Assembly: GCA_001767455.1 (NCBI GenBank)
Contig: MELC01000065.1
Location: forward strand, 1 to 48,342
Origin: Acidobacteria bacterium RIFCSPLOWO2_12_FULL_66_21
GTDB taxonomy: Bacteria; Acidobacteriota; Vicinamibacteria; Vicinamibacterales; 2-12-FULL-66-21
DNA length: 48,342 bases
Direction of reading: 5' to 3'
Made by a program: the position numbers and the translations under genes. The notes under the pieces are model-generated. The model saw nothing but the letters and a program-made list of their open reading frames with translations. It was not told where the DNA came from and did not search any database. How positions within the stretch are numbered: position 1 is the stretch's first letter; the number at the start of each line of letters is the position of its first letter. Positions 1 through 7,737 of this stretch are shown here, one piece after another.

Positions 1-24
1 CTTTCTCCATCAGACCGCGTAGCC

Positions 25-891
25 ATGATTGTCCTGAAGCTGCTCTCGATCCTGCTCCTGCTCGGCGCCGTGATGCTGTTCGTGTCCTCGTTGTACGGGG
101 AGCTGACGACCTGGTGGACGTCGCGGATCCGCGGGTACGCCCAGTGGATGAGCGTCGAGTTCGAGGGGATGTTCGAGGAGATGCCGCTCGCCCGGGCCGA
201 GCGGCTGATCACCATCACGCTGATCGGGTCGTTTGTCATCGGCTTCATGCTCGGCAGCAGCCTCATGCACCGCGTGTTCGTCGGCCTCGTGTTCGCGGCC
301 GGCGGGTACTTCGGTCCGTGGTTCCTGGTGAAGTACCGCCGCTCGAAGCGGATCGACACCATCGACAATCAGTTCATCGACGCGCTGCACCTGATGTCCA
401 ACGCGCTCAAGTCGGGCCTGAGCCTCCAGCAGGCGCTCGAGCTCGTCGTGCGCGAGATGAAGCCGCCCATCGCGGACGAGTTCGGCCGGCTGGTGAAGGA
501 GATTCATCTCGGCCGGCTCACCGACGACGCCTTGCGGCGGTTCGCCGAGCGGCTGGCGCTCGACGACGTGCAGCTCGCGGTGGATTCGATCCTCACGCTG
601 CGCGAGACGGGCGGCAACCTGAGCGAGACGTTCCAGGTCATCGCCAACACGATCGTCGAGCGGAAGAAGGTGCAGGGCAAGATCAAGGCGATGACGGCGC
701 AGGGCATGACGCAGGGCATGGTCGCGTGCGCGATGCCGATCTTCATGATGCTGATGTTCTCGCTGATCGATCCCGGCTTCATGACGCCGTTCTTCACGAC
801 GCCGCTCGGGTGGATGCTGCTCGTGATGGTGTTCGTGCTCGACGCGATGGGGATGTGGCTGATGTTCAAGCTCGTGAAGGTCGACGTATGA
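25..891 (+). CDS. tadB: Tad pilus inner-membrane platform protein TadB (T2SSF family)
   Basis: A 288-residue membrane protein of the type II secretion F family. Hydrophobic segments lie near residues 2-24, 61-80, 84-102, 230-249 and 260-284. The cytoplasmic T2SSF domain (about 115-235) contains the typical FIDALHLMSNALKSGLSLQQ stretch, closer to TadB than to GspF. TadB is known to pair with TadC to form the platform of the Flp pilus assembly machine. The gene is cut off from its upstream neighbours by the window edge, so the ATPase TadA and secretin genes, if present, lie outside. Its stop codon overlaps the next ATG (ATGA), implying translational coupling. Family call firm; TadB rather than TadC inferred from the central motif. 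Confidence 0.88.
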   Translation: MIVLKLLSILLLLGAVMLFVSSLYGELTTWWTSRIRGYAQWMSVEFEGMFEEMPLARAERLITITLIGSFVIGFMLGSSLMHRVFVGLVFAAGGYFGPWFLVKYRRSKRIDTIDNQFIDALHLMSNALKSGLSLQQALELVVREMKPPIADEFGRLVKEIHLGRLTDDALRRFAERLALDDVQLAVDSILTLRETGGNLSETFQVIANTIVERKKVQGKIKAMTAQGMTQGMVACAMPIFMMLMFSLIDPGFMTPFFTTPLGWMLLVMVFVLDAMGMWLMFKLVKVDV

Positions 892-2060
892 GGCTTCGCG
901 GCGAGCGCGGGCAGACGACGACCGAGTACGTGATGATCGCCGGGCTGATCACGGCCTGCGCGATCGCGCTGCTCGGATTCATGTATCCGTCGTTGAGGAC
1001 TTCGCTGCGCAACGCCGCCGAGTGCGTGATGGGCGACGTGTGCGAGGAGGGGCCGTCGAGCGGAGGTCCTTCGTTCGGCGGCGTCGGCGGCGGGTCCGGC
1101 GCGTCCGGCGGATCCGGCTACACCTACCCCATTCCGGTCCCGGTCCCCGGCGGCACGTCCGTGGGCGCCGCGAATCCGAAGTTCGGCGATGTCGGCAGGG
1201 GCTTCTTCGACAGCATCTATTACTGGCTCCGCCCTGACAAAGCCTGTGACGATGCAAAGAAGAGCGGCGATTCCAATGCGATAGCCGTGGCTTGCGGCAG
1301 CTACGCAGCTGTTCCCGGGGTCCCGTTTGCGAAGGGGACGGGCGACAGTTGCTGCATTGCCGCGAACGACGTCGAACAGGGGGGGATTGGTGACTGCTAT
1401 CTCATGGCCGGGCTGATGGCGGTCGCGAATCAGAATCCGGGATTGATCAACGATGCGATCACAGACAACGGCGACGGGACGTACAAGGTCAGGCTTTACG
1501 TCAGGGACTTCTTTGGGCGCCTCAAGCCCGTGTACGAAACAGTGGACGCGAACTTCCCGACCTATAACGGCCAGAGCGTGTTCGCGCAATCGGGAGATAC
1601 CGCCGGCGGAAAGGCCGAATTGTGGCCGATGCTCATCGAAAAGGCGTATGCGCAGAATCAGGGAGGCTACTCGGATATCGAGGGGGGCTTCGCGGGAGAC
1701 GCAGTCGAGCTCCTGACCGGGAAGCCGGCGGATCATTACTCCGGCGGTCAGAAGGACCTCACCGCAGAATGGCTCGCGGCGCAGCAGCAGAAAGGCGCCA
1801 CGATCACGCTCGGGAGCCTTCCGAAGTCGAAAGCGGCAAAGAACCCTCTTTATTCGAGCTCGCGGCCCGAGAATCAGCGGTTGTTCGCCGGCCACGCGTA
1901 CGTCGTCAGCGCCGTGGATCCCAAGACGGGAATGGTGACCATTCAGAACCCGTGGGGCTGGGACCAGTTTTCGATGACGATCAGCTGGAAGGATTTCCAG
2001 TCAGCATTCGAGGACGTTTACGTGAATGACATTCCAAAGGACTCCAAATGTCCGTGCTGA
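888..2060 (+). CDS. Flp-type prepilin N-terminus fused to a calpain-like (C2) cysteine protease
   Basis: A 390-residue fusion. Residues 1-47 form a class III (Flp/type IVb) prepilin signal: a short basic leader ending at Gly8, then QTTTEY with Glu at +5 and Tyr at +6, then a hydrophobic helix (about 14-33). A Gly/Ser-rich and Pro-rich linker (about 55-90) follows. Residues about 155-385 resemble the calpain protease core. Gln164 and Cys170 sit in QGGIGDCYL, an ELWPMLIEKAYAQ block lies at 244-256, His336 is in GHAYVV and Asn354 in IQNPWGW, so the full catalytic set is visible. The start is the ATG overlapping the tadB stop; longer upstream reading is a tadB shadow. The protease part looks less GC-rich at third positions than its neighbours, suggesting the domain was acquired. 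Predicted role (inference): a protease displayed on, or exported by, the Tad pilus. Domain assignments are firm by motif; the function is not. Confidence 0.85.
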   Translation: MRLRGERGQTTTEYVMIAGLITACAIALLGFMYPSLRTSLRNAAECVMGDVCEEGPSSGGPSFGGVGGGSGASGGSGYTYPIPVPVPGGTSVGAANPKFGDVGRGFFDSIYYWLRPDKACDDAKKSGDSNAIAVACGSYAAVPGVPFAKGTGDSCCIAANDVEQGGIGDCYLMAGLMAVANQNPGLINDAITDNGDGTYKVRLYVRDFFGRLKPVYETVDANFPTYNGQSVFAQSGDTAGGKAELWPMLIEKAYAQNQGGYSDIEGGFAGDAVELLTGKPADHYSGGQKDLTAEWLAAQQQKGATITLGSLPKSKAAKNPLYSSSRPENQRLFAGHAYVVSAVDPKTGMVTIQNPWGWDQFSMTISWKDFQSAFEDVYVNDIPKDSKCPC

Positions 2061-2455
2061 GATTCTCCATGGTCGCCGCGTTCCTGCTCGCCCTCGGCTT
2101 CGGCGGGGCGATCGCTGCCTGCGCCTCGGACGAAACGGCGGACGGTCGCACCCAACCCGAGGACAACACGATCACCGTCCGCGAAGGGACGAGGGCACCG
2201 TACGGCGATCTCATGATCGGCGTATCGAATGTCTGGGAGGACGACTACACGGGCACGGACGGGAAGAAGCACCGCGGCTTGACGGCAGTGCTGACGATTA
2301 CTGATCGGCGGGATCGCGCGAAGAGCCGGATGGTGACCGCCTTCGTCGGGTTCAGCGTTGCGATATCGGACTATCGCATCGGCGTGCTGGACATCACACC
2401 GGGCGAGCGTGGGTCGGTCAAAATGCGCATCCAGAAGACGAAGGCGGTGTCATGA
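2048..2455 (+). CDS. Small putative lipoprotein of unknown function, overlapping the pilin-protease gene
   Basis: A 135-residue protein with a hydrophobic N-terminus (about 5-22) ending in IAAC, an acceptable lipobox with Cys24, followed by a polar stretch rich in acidic residues. The rest (about 40-132) looks beta-rich, with alternating hydrophobic residues, but I recognise no family. The ATG lies 13 bases inside the end of the protease gene, and its own stop overlaps the tadC ATG, so it is tightly coupled to both. Its position beside a secreted cysteine protease would suit an inhibitor, chaperone or anchor, but nothing in the sequence proves this. It could equally be a minor Tad accessory lipoprotein. 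Confidence 0.7.
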   Translation: MSVLRFSMVAAFLLALGFGGAIAACASDETADGRTQPEDNTITVREGTRAPYGDLMIGVSNVWEDDYTGTDGKKHRGLTAVLTITDRRDRAKSRMVTAFVGFSVAISDYRIGVLDITPGERGSVKMRIQKTKAVS

Positions 2456-3333
2456 CGTCAATTGCGTTCGTGTTGTCGTACGCGCTGATGTTCGCGGCGG
2501 TGTCGGTGTTGATGTACAACCTCGCGCCCACGGGCGTGCGGAGTCTCGCGGTCCGCGGGCTGCAGGTGCGGCGCGTCGATTCGTCCAAAGTGCCGTCGCT
2601 GTGGTTCCGGCTGCTGTACCCACTGCTCGACAAGATGGCGCCGCTCTTCAAGGGGCTGCGCCTGACCGGCTACCGCGCGAAAATGGCGGTCGAGCTGCAG
2701 CGCGCGGGCATCGGCGAGTACGTGACCGTCGATCACCTGCTCGCGATGAAGGCGGTGACCGCGCTCTTCGCGCCGCTGTTCCTCTCGCGCTTCCTCGCGG
2801 CGTTCACGAACCCTGCGATCTTCCTGCTGGGCGCCGTCGGCGGCGCGTTCCTGCCGGATCGGCTCGTGACCGATCTCCGGAAGAACCGCGAGCGGCAGAT
2901 TCTCCGCGCGCTGCCCGGATCGGTCGACGTCCTGTCGCTGTCGGTTGAAGCGGGCCTCGAGTTCCTGATCGCGATGCAGCGGCTGGTCGAGCGGGGCGCG
3001 GTCGGTCCGCTTCGCGACGAGCTGGCGACGATCCTCAACGACATCCGCCTCGGCAAGTCGCGCTCGGAAGCGCTCAAGGGATTCGCCTCCCGCGTGGCGA
3101 TTCCCGAGGTGTCCTCGTTCGTGTCGATGCTCGTGCAGGCCGACATGCTCGGCGCCTCGATCGGCCCCGTGCTGCAGCAGCAAGCGGAGCGGATGCGCGT
3201 CGAGCGGTTCCAGCGCGCCGAGAAGGCGGGCGCGCGCGCGACGCAGAAGATTCTCGTGCCGCTGGCGTTCTTCATCTTCCCGGCGGTGCTGATCGTGATC
3301 ATGGGCCCCGTGGCGCTGCAGTTCCTGAAATGA
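2452..3333 (+). CDS. tadC: Tad pilus inner-membrane platform protein TadC (T2SSF family)
   Basis: A 293-residue protein with an N-terminal membrane helix (about 4-23), a hydrophobic central pair (about 96-140), a T2SSF domain (about 155-265) and a C-terminal helix (about 266-290). The motif LPGSVDVLSLSVEAGLEFLI is typical of TadC, with an acidic residue following the conserved Val. It is the expected partner of TadB, although here two non-canonical genes have come between them. It starts at an ATG overlapping the lipoprotein stop and ends with an ATGA overlap into the DUF192 gene. Confidence 0.87.
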   Translation: MTSIAFVLSYALMFAAVSVLMYNLAPTGVRSLAVRGLQVRRVDSSKVPSLWFRLLYPLLDKMAPLFKGLRLTGYRAKMAVELQRAGIGEYVTVDHLLAMKAVTALFAPLFLSRFLAAFTNPAIFLLGAVGGAFLPDRLVTDLRKNRERQILRALPGSVDVLSLSVEAGLEFLIAMQRLVERGAVGPLRDELATILNDIRLGKSRSEALKGFASRVAIPEVSSFVSMLVQADMLGASIGPVLQQQAERMRVERFQRAEKAGARATQKILVPLAFFIFPAVLIVIMGPVALQFLK

Positions 3334-3704
3334 CCGTACGGGCGTCACCCGGCGTTCGCGTGAAGGTGCGGGTCGCAGCGACCGGCCGGGTGCTCGCGCG
3401 CGCGGAGCTCGCGGCGACGCCGCTGCGCCGGCTGCGCGGCCTTCTGGGCCGCGACGGGCTCGCGGCGGGCGACGGCCTCGTCATCGATCCGTGCTCGTCG
3501 GTGCACACATGTTTCATGCGGTTCCCGATCGACTTGCTCTTCATCGACCGCGACGGGCGCGTCCTGCGTGCGGCCGAAAATGTCGGGCCGTTCCGTTTCG
3601 TGTCCGGCGGACGCGGCGCCAGGCGCACGATTGAACTGCCCGCGGGCACCATTGCGAATGCGAAGGTCGCGCCGGGTGCGACCCTCGCGCTGGATCCGGC
3701 ATGA
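3330..3704 (+). CDS. DUF192 family protein
   Basis: A 124-residue protein matching DUF192. The conserved core includes RRLRGLLGR near residue 33, then SSVHTCFMRFPIDLLFIDRDG (about 57-77), and a C-terminal IELPAGTIANAKVAPG segment. The biochemical role of the family is unknown. Members often have a signal peptide; this one shows no clear one, so it is probably cytoplasmic. It is coupled to tadC and to the following FHA gene by overlapping start and stop codons. Confidence 0.82.
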   Translation: MTVRASPGVRVKVRVAATGRVLARAELAATPLRRLRGLLGRDGLAAGDGLVIDPCSSVHTCFMRFPIDLLFIDRDGRVLRAAENVGPFRFVSGGRGARRTIELPAGTIANAKVAPGATLALDPA

Positions 3705-5326
3705 GCCGCAGACTTCTCGTCCACGACGGGCATGCCGAGCGCGAGCTCCTGCTCGTGGGGACGATGGCCGTCGGCCGCGACCCGCGCTGCGACATCAGCG
3801 ACGCGGACCCGCTGCTGTCGCGGCGTCACGCGGAGTTCATCACGGATCGCGCCACGGTCCGCGTGCGCAACCTGCAGAGCCGGAACGGCGTCGAGGTCAA
3901 CGGCGTCAACGTTACGGATGCGGTGCTGCATCCCGGCGATGTCATCCGGATTGCGAACCTGACGATGCGGTACGTGGCCGACGAGGACACCGTCACGCCC
4001 ACCCGCATTTCCGCGGCGGATGCGGACGGCGATGCCGACAAGACCGTCCTCGTGCCGCCGCCCGTCGCGCCGGGTGGAGGGCCGTCCGCGGCAGCGGAGC
4101 GCCCGCAGCCGGCCGGTGAAGAGGAAGACGATGCGACGCGGTTGGTGGCGCCGCCGGCAGCCGGGCGCCGCGACCGCGTGGAGGCGAGGCCGATGCGCAG
4201 GCCGCCGTCGGCGGCGCCGAAACGGCCGCAGCCGGTGCCGCAACCTGCCGGCCGCCCATCGCAGAAGCCGCGCACCGCGTGGAGCACCCGGATCACCGTG
4301 CGCGTCGTGGCGCTCGCGACGGGCGTGTTTCTCCTGGCCGCGGTGCCCTTGTGGGTGTGGCAGCAGGGCGTGATGAACCGCGCGGCGGTCGTGCGCGCCA
4401 CCGCGATGGCGCAGTGGCTCGCCGCCGATGCCGCCGCCGCCGATGAGGCGGGCGTCATCCAGGATGCGGCCAACGCCGTCGGACGCGAGCCCGGCGTCGT
4501 CGCGGCGCTCGTGCTCGGCCCGGAGGGACAGGTGCTGTCGCCGTCGGCGCGCGCCGCCGAGGCGTTCAGGACGATCCCGGGCATCCCGGTCGCGGTGCCG
4601 GACATCGGCCGGCTGCGCGCGGGATGGAACGGCTCGTTGGTGGAGGTCGCCGCGCCCGTCGTCTCGCGGCGCCGAGGACGGGTTGGCGTCGCGTGGGTCA
4701 CGGTGCATCCGCCGTCGCTTCCCGACGCGGGGGCGGGCGCGGTGGTCATCCTGGCGCCCGCGCTCCTCATCGCATTGGCCGCCGGGTTCGGCGTGGCCGT
4801 GAGCATCCGCCGCGTCACCGATGCCGGAGTGAAGGCGCTCAACCAGGACATCGAGCTGGCGTTGAGCGGCCACGTGGCGTCGGTCGTCGACACGCTTGGG
4901 TCGCGGCCGCTGCGGGATCTCACCGACACGCTCAACTATCTCATCACGCGACTGCGCTACGAGTCGGACGAGGGAGCAAAGGCCGCGGAGGCGCCGCCGC
5001 CCGCGTCCGATGCGGCCCCGCCCAGCGGATATCAGCGCGCGCGCATCGTCAGCGACGGCGCGTTCCGCGTCAGCGAGGCGAGTCCCGGCTGCCTGGATCT
5101 GCTCGGACTGAAACCGGCGGCCCTCGTCGGGCAGCACCTGCTCGACGGCCTGTCGGACGGCGCCATCGGCGACGCGATGCTGAAGTGCCTCGCTGACGTG
5201 CAGCCGGGGTCGGATGCCCATGCCGTCGTCCCCGGCCGCGGACTGCGGGTGTCGGTGGCACGGCCGGTGAAGGATGGGCCGGTCACGATCACGTTCACGC
5301 GCGATCACTCGGTGATGCCCACATGA
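3701..5326 (+). CDS. Membrane sensor with N-terminal FHA domain and C-terminal PAS-like domain
   Basis: A 541-residue protein. The FHA domain covers about 1-95 and has the phosphothreonine-binding signature: Gly25-Arg26, Ser40 with Arg41 and His43, Asn62-Gly63 and Asn67-Gly68. A Pro/Ala/Arg-rich linker (about 100-195) leads to a membrane helix near 196-220, an extracytoplasmic region of about 125 residues, a second helix near 346-370, a HAMP-like stretch, and a PAS-like fold at about 445-540. No kinase, cyclase or response domain is present. It probably reads a phosphorylated partner on the inside while sensing something in the periplasm. Overlaps with both neighbours (ATGA) place it firmly in the operon. 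Confidence 0.8.
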   Translation: MSRRLLVHDGHAERELLLVGTMAVGRDPRCDISDADPLLSRRHAEFITDRATVRVRNLQSRNGVEVNGVNVTDAVLHPGDVIRIANLTMRYVADEDTVTPTRISAADADGDADKTVLVPPPVAPGGGPSAAAERPQPAGEEEDDATRLVAPPAAGRRDRVEARPMRRPPSAAPKRPQPVPQPAGRPSQKPRTAWSTRITVRVVALATGVFLLAAVPLWVWQQGVMNRAAVVRATAMAQWLAADAAAADEAGVIQDAANAVGREPGVVAALVLGPEGQVLSPSARAAEAFRTIPGIPVAVPDIGRLRAGWNGSLVEVAAPVVSRRRGRVGVAWVTVHPPSLPDAGAGAVVILAPALLIALAAGFGVAVSIRRVTDAGVKALNQDIELALSGHVASVVDTLGSRPLRDLTDTLNYLITRLRYESDEGAKAAEAPPPASDAAPPSGYQRARIVSDGAFRVSEASPGCLDLLGLKPAALVGQHLLDGLSDGAIGDAMLKCLADVQPGSDAHAVVPGRGLRVSVARPVKDGPVTITFTRDHSVMPT

Positions 5327-6219
5327 GGACGACGACATACGGAGCGGCGATCGAGCGGCCGGCGATTGTCTGGGAACGTGCGGGCGGTGCGGTGGAGTAC
5401 GGGATCTGGCCGGAGCGGCCGGTCACGATCGGACGCGAGTCGACCAACACGATCGTCATCGAATCGCCGTTCGTGTCCAAGGCGCACGCGATCCTGCAGT
5501 TCCAGAACGGGCAGTACATCCTGGAGGATCTCGGGAGCGCGAACGGCACGCGGGTCAACGGCCAGCCGATCGAATCGGCGGTGCTGCGCCCCGGAGACGC
5601 CATCGAGTTCGGCGACCAGCGACTTATGTTCGTGGACCGATCGGCCGCCGCGGCCACGGCCGGAGGCGGGCTCTCGAAAGGGACGAAGCTCGCGCTGGTG
5701 GCCGGTGGAACGGCGGTCGTCATGATCGTGCTGCTCGGGCTGCTCGTGAGCTCGGTCGAGCCGAAGAAGGCCGACGGAAAGGGAACGGGGGCGGCCACGG
5801 AAAAGGCAGCGATCGCCACCGGCCATTTGTCCGCGACGGTGACGGTGTCGGGCATCGTGGCGGAAGTCGTCGCCCGCGCCGGCCGCGCGGGGGTCAAGCC
5901 GACCGACGCACTGTACGACGAGGCGCAGGTGCAGTTCCGCGTGGGACGCCTGCGCGAAACGCGGGAACTGCTCGCCGCGGTGGTCGCGCGCGACCCGTCG
6001 CATGAGCTCGCGGCGAACCGGCTGCACGCCGTCGAGGGGCTGCTGTCCCAGTCGATCACGCAGTTCGGCGGCGAGGCGGATCGCGCCTTCGCGCAGCTTC
6101 GCTTTGACGCGGCGATTGCCGCGTGGGAACAGGTGCTGCTGCTGGCCGAGCCGGACGATCCGCGGTACGCGACCGCGCAGCAGGGACTCACGCGCGCACG
6201 CGCGCGCCTTACGAGGTGA
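5323..6219 (+). CDS. FHA-domain membrane protein with C-terminal TPR-like region
   Basis: A 298-residue protein. The FHA domain (about 15-105) has Gly37-Arg38, Ser52 with Lys53 and His55, and Asn74-Gly75, so phosphothreonine binding looks intact. A single membrane helix (about 122-144) is followed by a helical, Ala/Arg-rich C-terminal half (about 165-298) that resembles degenerate TPR repeats and would lie outside the inner membrane. Its start overlaps the preceding stop. It is likely a target or reader of the Ser/Thr kinase encoded further down the operon, which is inference from context. Confidence 0.78.
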   Translation: MRTTTYGAAIERPAIVWERAGGAVEYGIWPERPVTIGRESTNTIVIESPFVSKAHAILQFQNGQYILEDLGSANGTRVNGQPIESAVLRPGDAIEFGDQRLMFVDRSAAAATAGGGLSKGTKLALVAGGTAVVMIVLLGLLVSSVEPKKADGKGTGAATEKAAIATGHLSATVTVSGIVAEVVARAGRAGVKPTDALYDEAQVQFRVGRLRETRELLAAVVARDPSHELAANRLHAVEGLLSQSITQFGGEADRAFAQLRFDAAIAAWEQVLLLAEPDDPRYATAQQGLTRARARLTR

Positions 6220-6225
6220 ACGAGG

Positions 6226-7737
6226 GTGGCGACACTTGTGGTCTACCGCGGCGATACGCTGGTCACGCGCGTCGAGCTCGGCCAGCAGGACATCCGCATC
6301 GGGCGCGCGCAGGACAACGATCTTGCGCTTGAGGACCCCGGGAAGGCGGTCTCGCGCTTCCACGCCGAGCTGCGGCACGAGAACGGACAGTACATCCTGC
6401 TCGATCTGAACAGCCAGAACGGCGTGTGGATCGACGGCCGGCGCATCCAGCGCGAGGCGCTCAACGACGGGTCGGCGGCCACCGTCGGTCCGTACCGGCT
6501 CGTCGTCGAGGGCCTCGCGGCGCAGGGTTCGCCTGGCGCGGCCCAAGCGCCCCAGCCGGCGGCGCAGAGGACGTCTGACACGATCGTGGCCGGCCAGCGG
6601 AGGCCGCCGGCGGCGGACGTGCGTCCATCCCCATCCGCATCGCGCCGCCCGCCCGTCAAAGCTTCAAACCGCGCCGGCACGGCCGCACCCGCGCCGGGAT
6701 TCATCGGATGGCTCCTGCAGTTGCCGCGGCCTGTGCTCTTCGGGGGGTTCGGCGGGGTGATGCTGCTCATCATCATCGCCGGGCAAATCTTCAGGCGAAG
6801 TCCCTCGGCGCCGCCGCCGGTGACGAGCACGACGGCCGACACGGGCGCGCCCCAGCCTGCGACTCCAGGCAACACCGATCTGATCGCGGAGCATTTGACC
6901 GCCGGCAAACTCGCGTTGCAGGAGCATCGGCCCGCCGACGCCGTCGAGCAGTTCAATCAGGTCCTGCTCATCGACAAGGAGCACGCCGAGGCGCTCGAGC
7001 TAAAGGCGAAAGCCGAGGAGGCCGTGCGGCAGGCGTCCTCGGCGGCGGCGCAGGCTCCAGTGCCACCGAGGCTGCCGAAGGCGACGACGCCGGCGCCGGT
7101 GAGCGCTCCGGCCGAGAAGGCGAGCGCCCCGGCAGAGAAGATGAGCGCTCCGGACAAGGCAAAACCTGTCCCTGCCGTCCAGACGGCCAACACGGGAGGA
7201 ACGGTGCCGCCGCGACCGCAGCCGGCGGGCGGGCGGAGAGGCGGCCGCGAGCAGGCGCAGGCGCAGTACGCGTCGGCGAAAGCCGCCCTCGATCGCGGCG
7301 ACTGGGCGGAGGCCCAGCGCCAGCTGACGGTGCTCATCAAGGACGATCCCGGATTCCTCGACGCCGCCACGTTGCTCGAGCGGGCACGCGAAGTCGAAAT
7401 ACAGGCGCAGCGGCAGCAGGCGGCGCAGGTGGTGGCCGAGGCGAAGAAGCTCGACGCCTCCTCGGAATGGAAGCCGGCGATCGAGGCGTACCAGCGCGCG
7501 CTCAAGCTGGATCCCTCCCTCGACGCGACCGTGTCGGCGGCCATCGGCCAAATCCGGCAGAAGATGCGGCAGGCGGGTGAGGACGCGTTCAAGCGCGCGC
7601 GTCAGTACGACGCGGTCGGCCGCGCACCCGAGGCGCTCGCACTCTACGAGCGCGCCGTCCAGCTTCTCGCCGAGGACCACCCGAGCCGCGCGACGGCACA
7701 GGATCGCGCGGCCACGCTGAGGGCGGCGATTCGATGA
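6226..7737 (+). CDS. FHA-domain membrane protein with TPR repeats
   Basis: A 503-residue protein starting with GTG, six bases after the previous stop, with a purine-rich ACGAGG element just upstream. The FHA domain (about 1-95) carries Gly26-Arg27, Ser43-Arg44, His46 and Asn65-Gly66. A low-complexity Pro/Ala linker precedes a membrane helix (about 168-189). The C-terminal part holds TPR-like units separated by a Pro/Ala/Lys linker (first near 220-265, several more from about 345 to the end). This is the third FHA protein in a row with the same overall plan (FHA inside, helix, protein-interaction repeats outside), which suggests duplication followed by divergence. Confidence 0.8.
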   Translation: MATLVVYRGDTLVTRVELGQQDIRIGRAQDNDLALEDPGKAVSRFHAELRHENGQYILLDLNSQNGVWIDGRRIQREALNDGSAATVGPYRLVVEGLAAQGSPGAAQAPQPAAQRTSDTIVAGQRRPPAADVRPSPSASRRPPVKASNRAGTAAPAPGFIGWLLQLPRPVLFGGFGGVMLLIIIAGQIFRRSPSAPPPVTSTTADTGAPQPATPGNTDLIAEHLTAGKLALQEHRPADAVEQFNQVLLIDKEHAEALELKAKAEEAVRQASSAAAQAPVPPRLPKATTPAPVSAPAEKASAPAEKMSAPDKAKPVPAVQTANTGGTVPPRPQPAGGRRGGREQAQAQYASAKAALDRGDWAEAQRQLTVLIKDDPGFLDAATLLERAREVEIQAQRQQAAQVVAEAKKLDASSEWKPAIEAYQRALKLDPSLDATVSAAIGQIRQKMRQAGEDAFKRARQYDAVGRAPEALALYERAVQLLAEDHPSRATAQDRAATLRAAIR

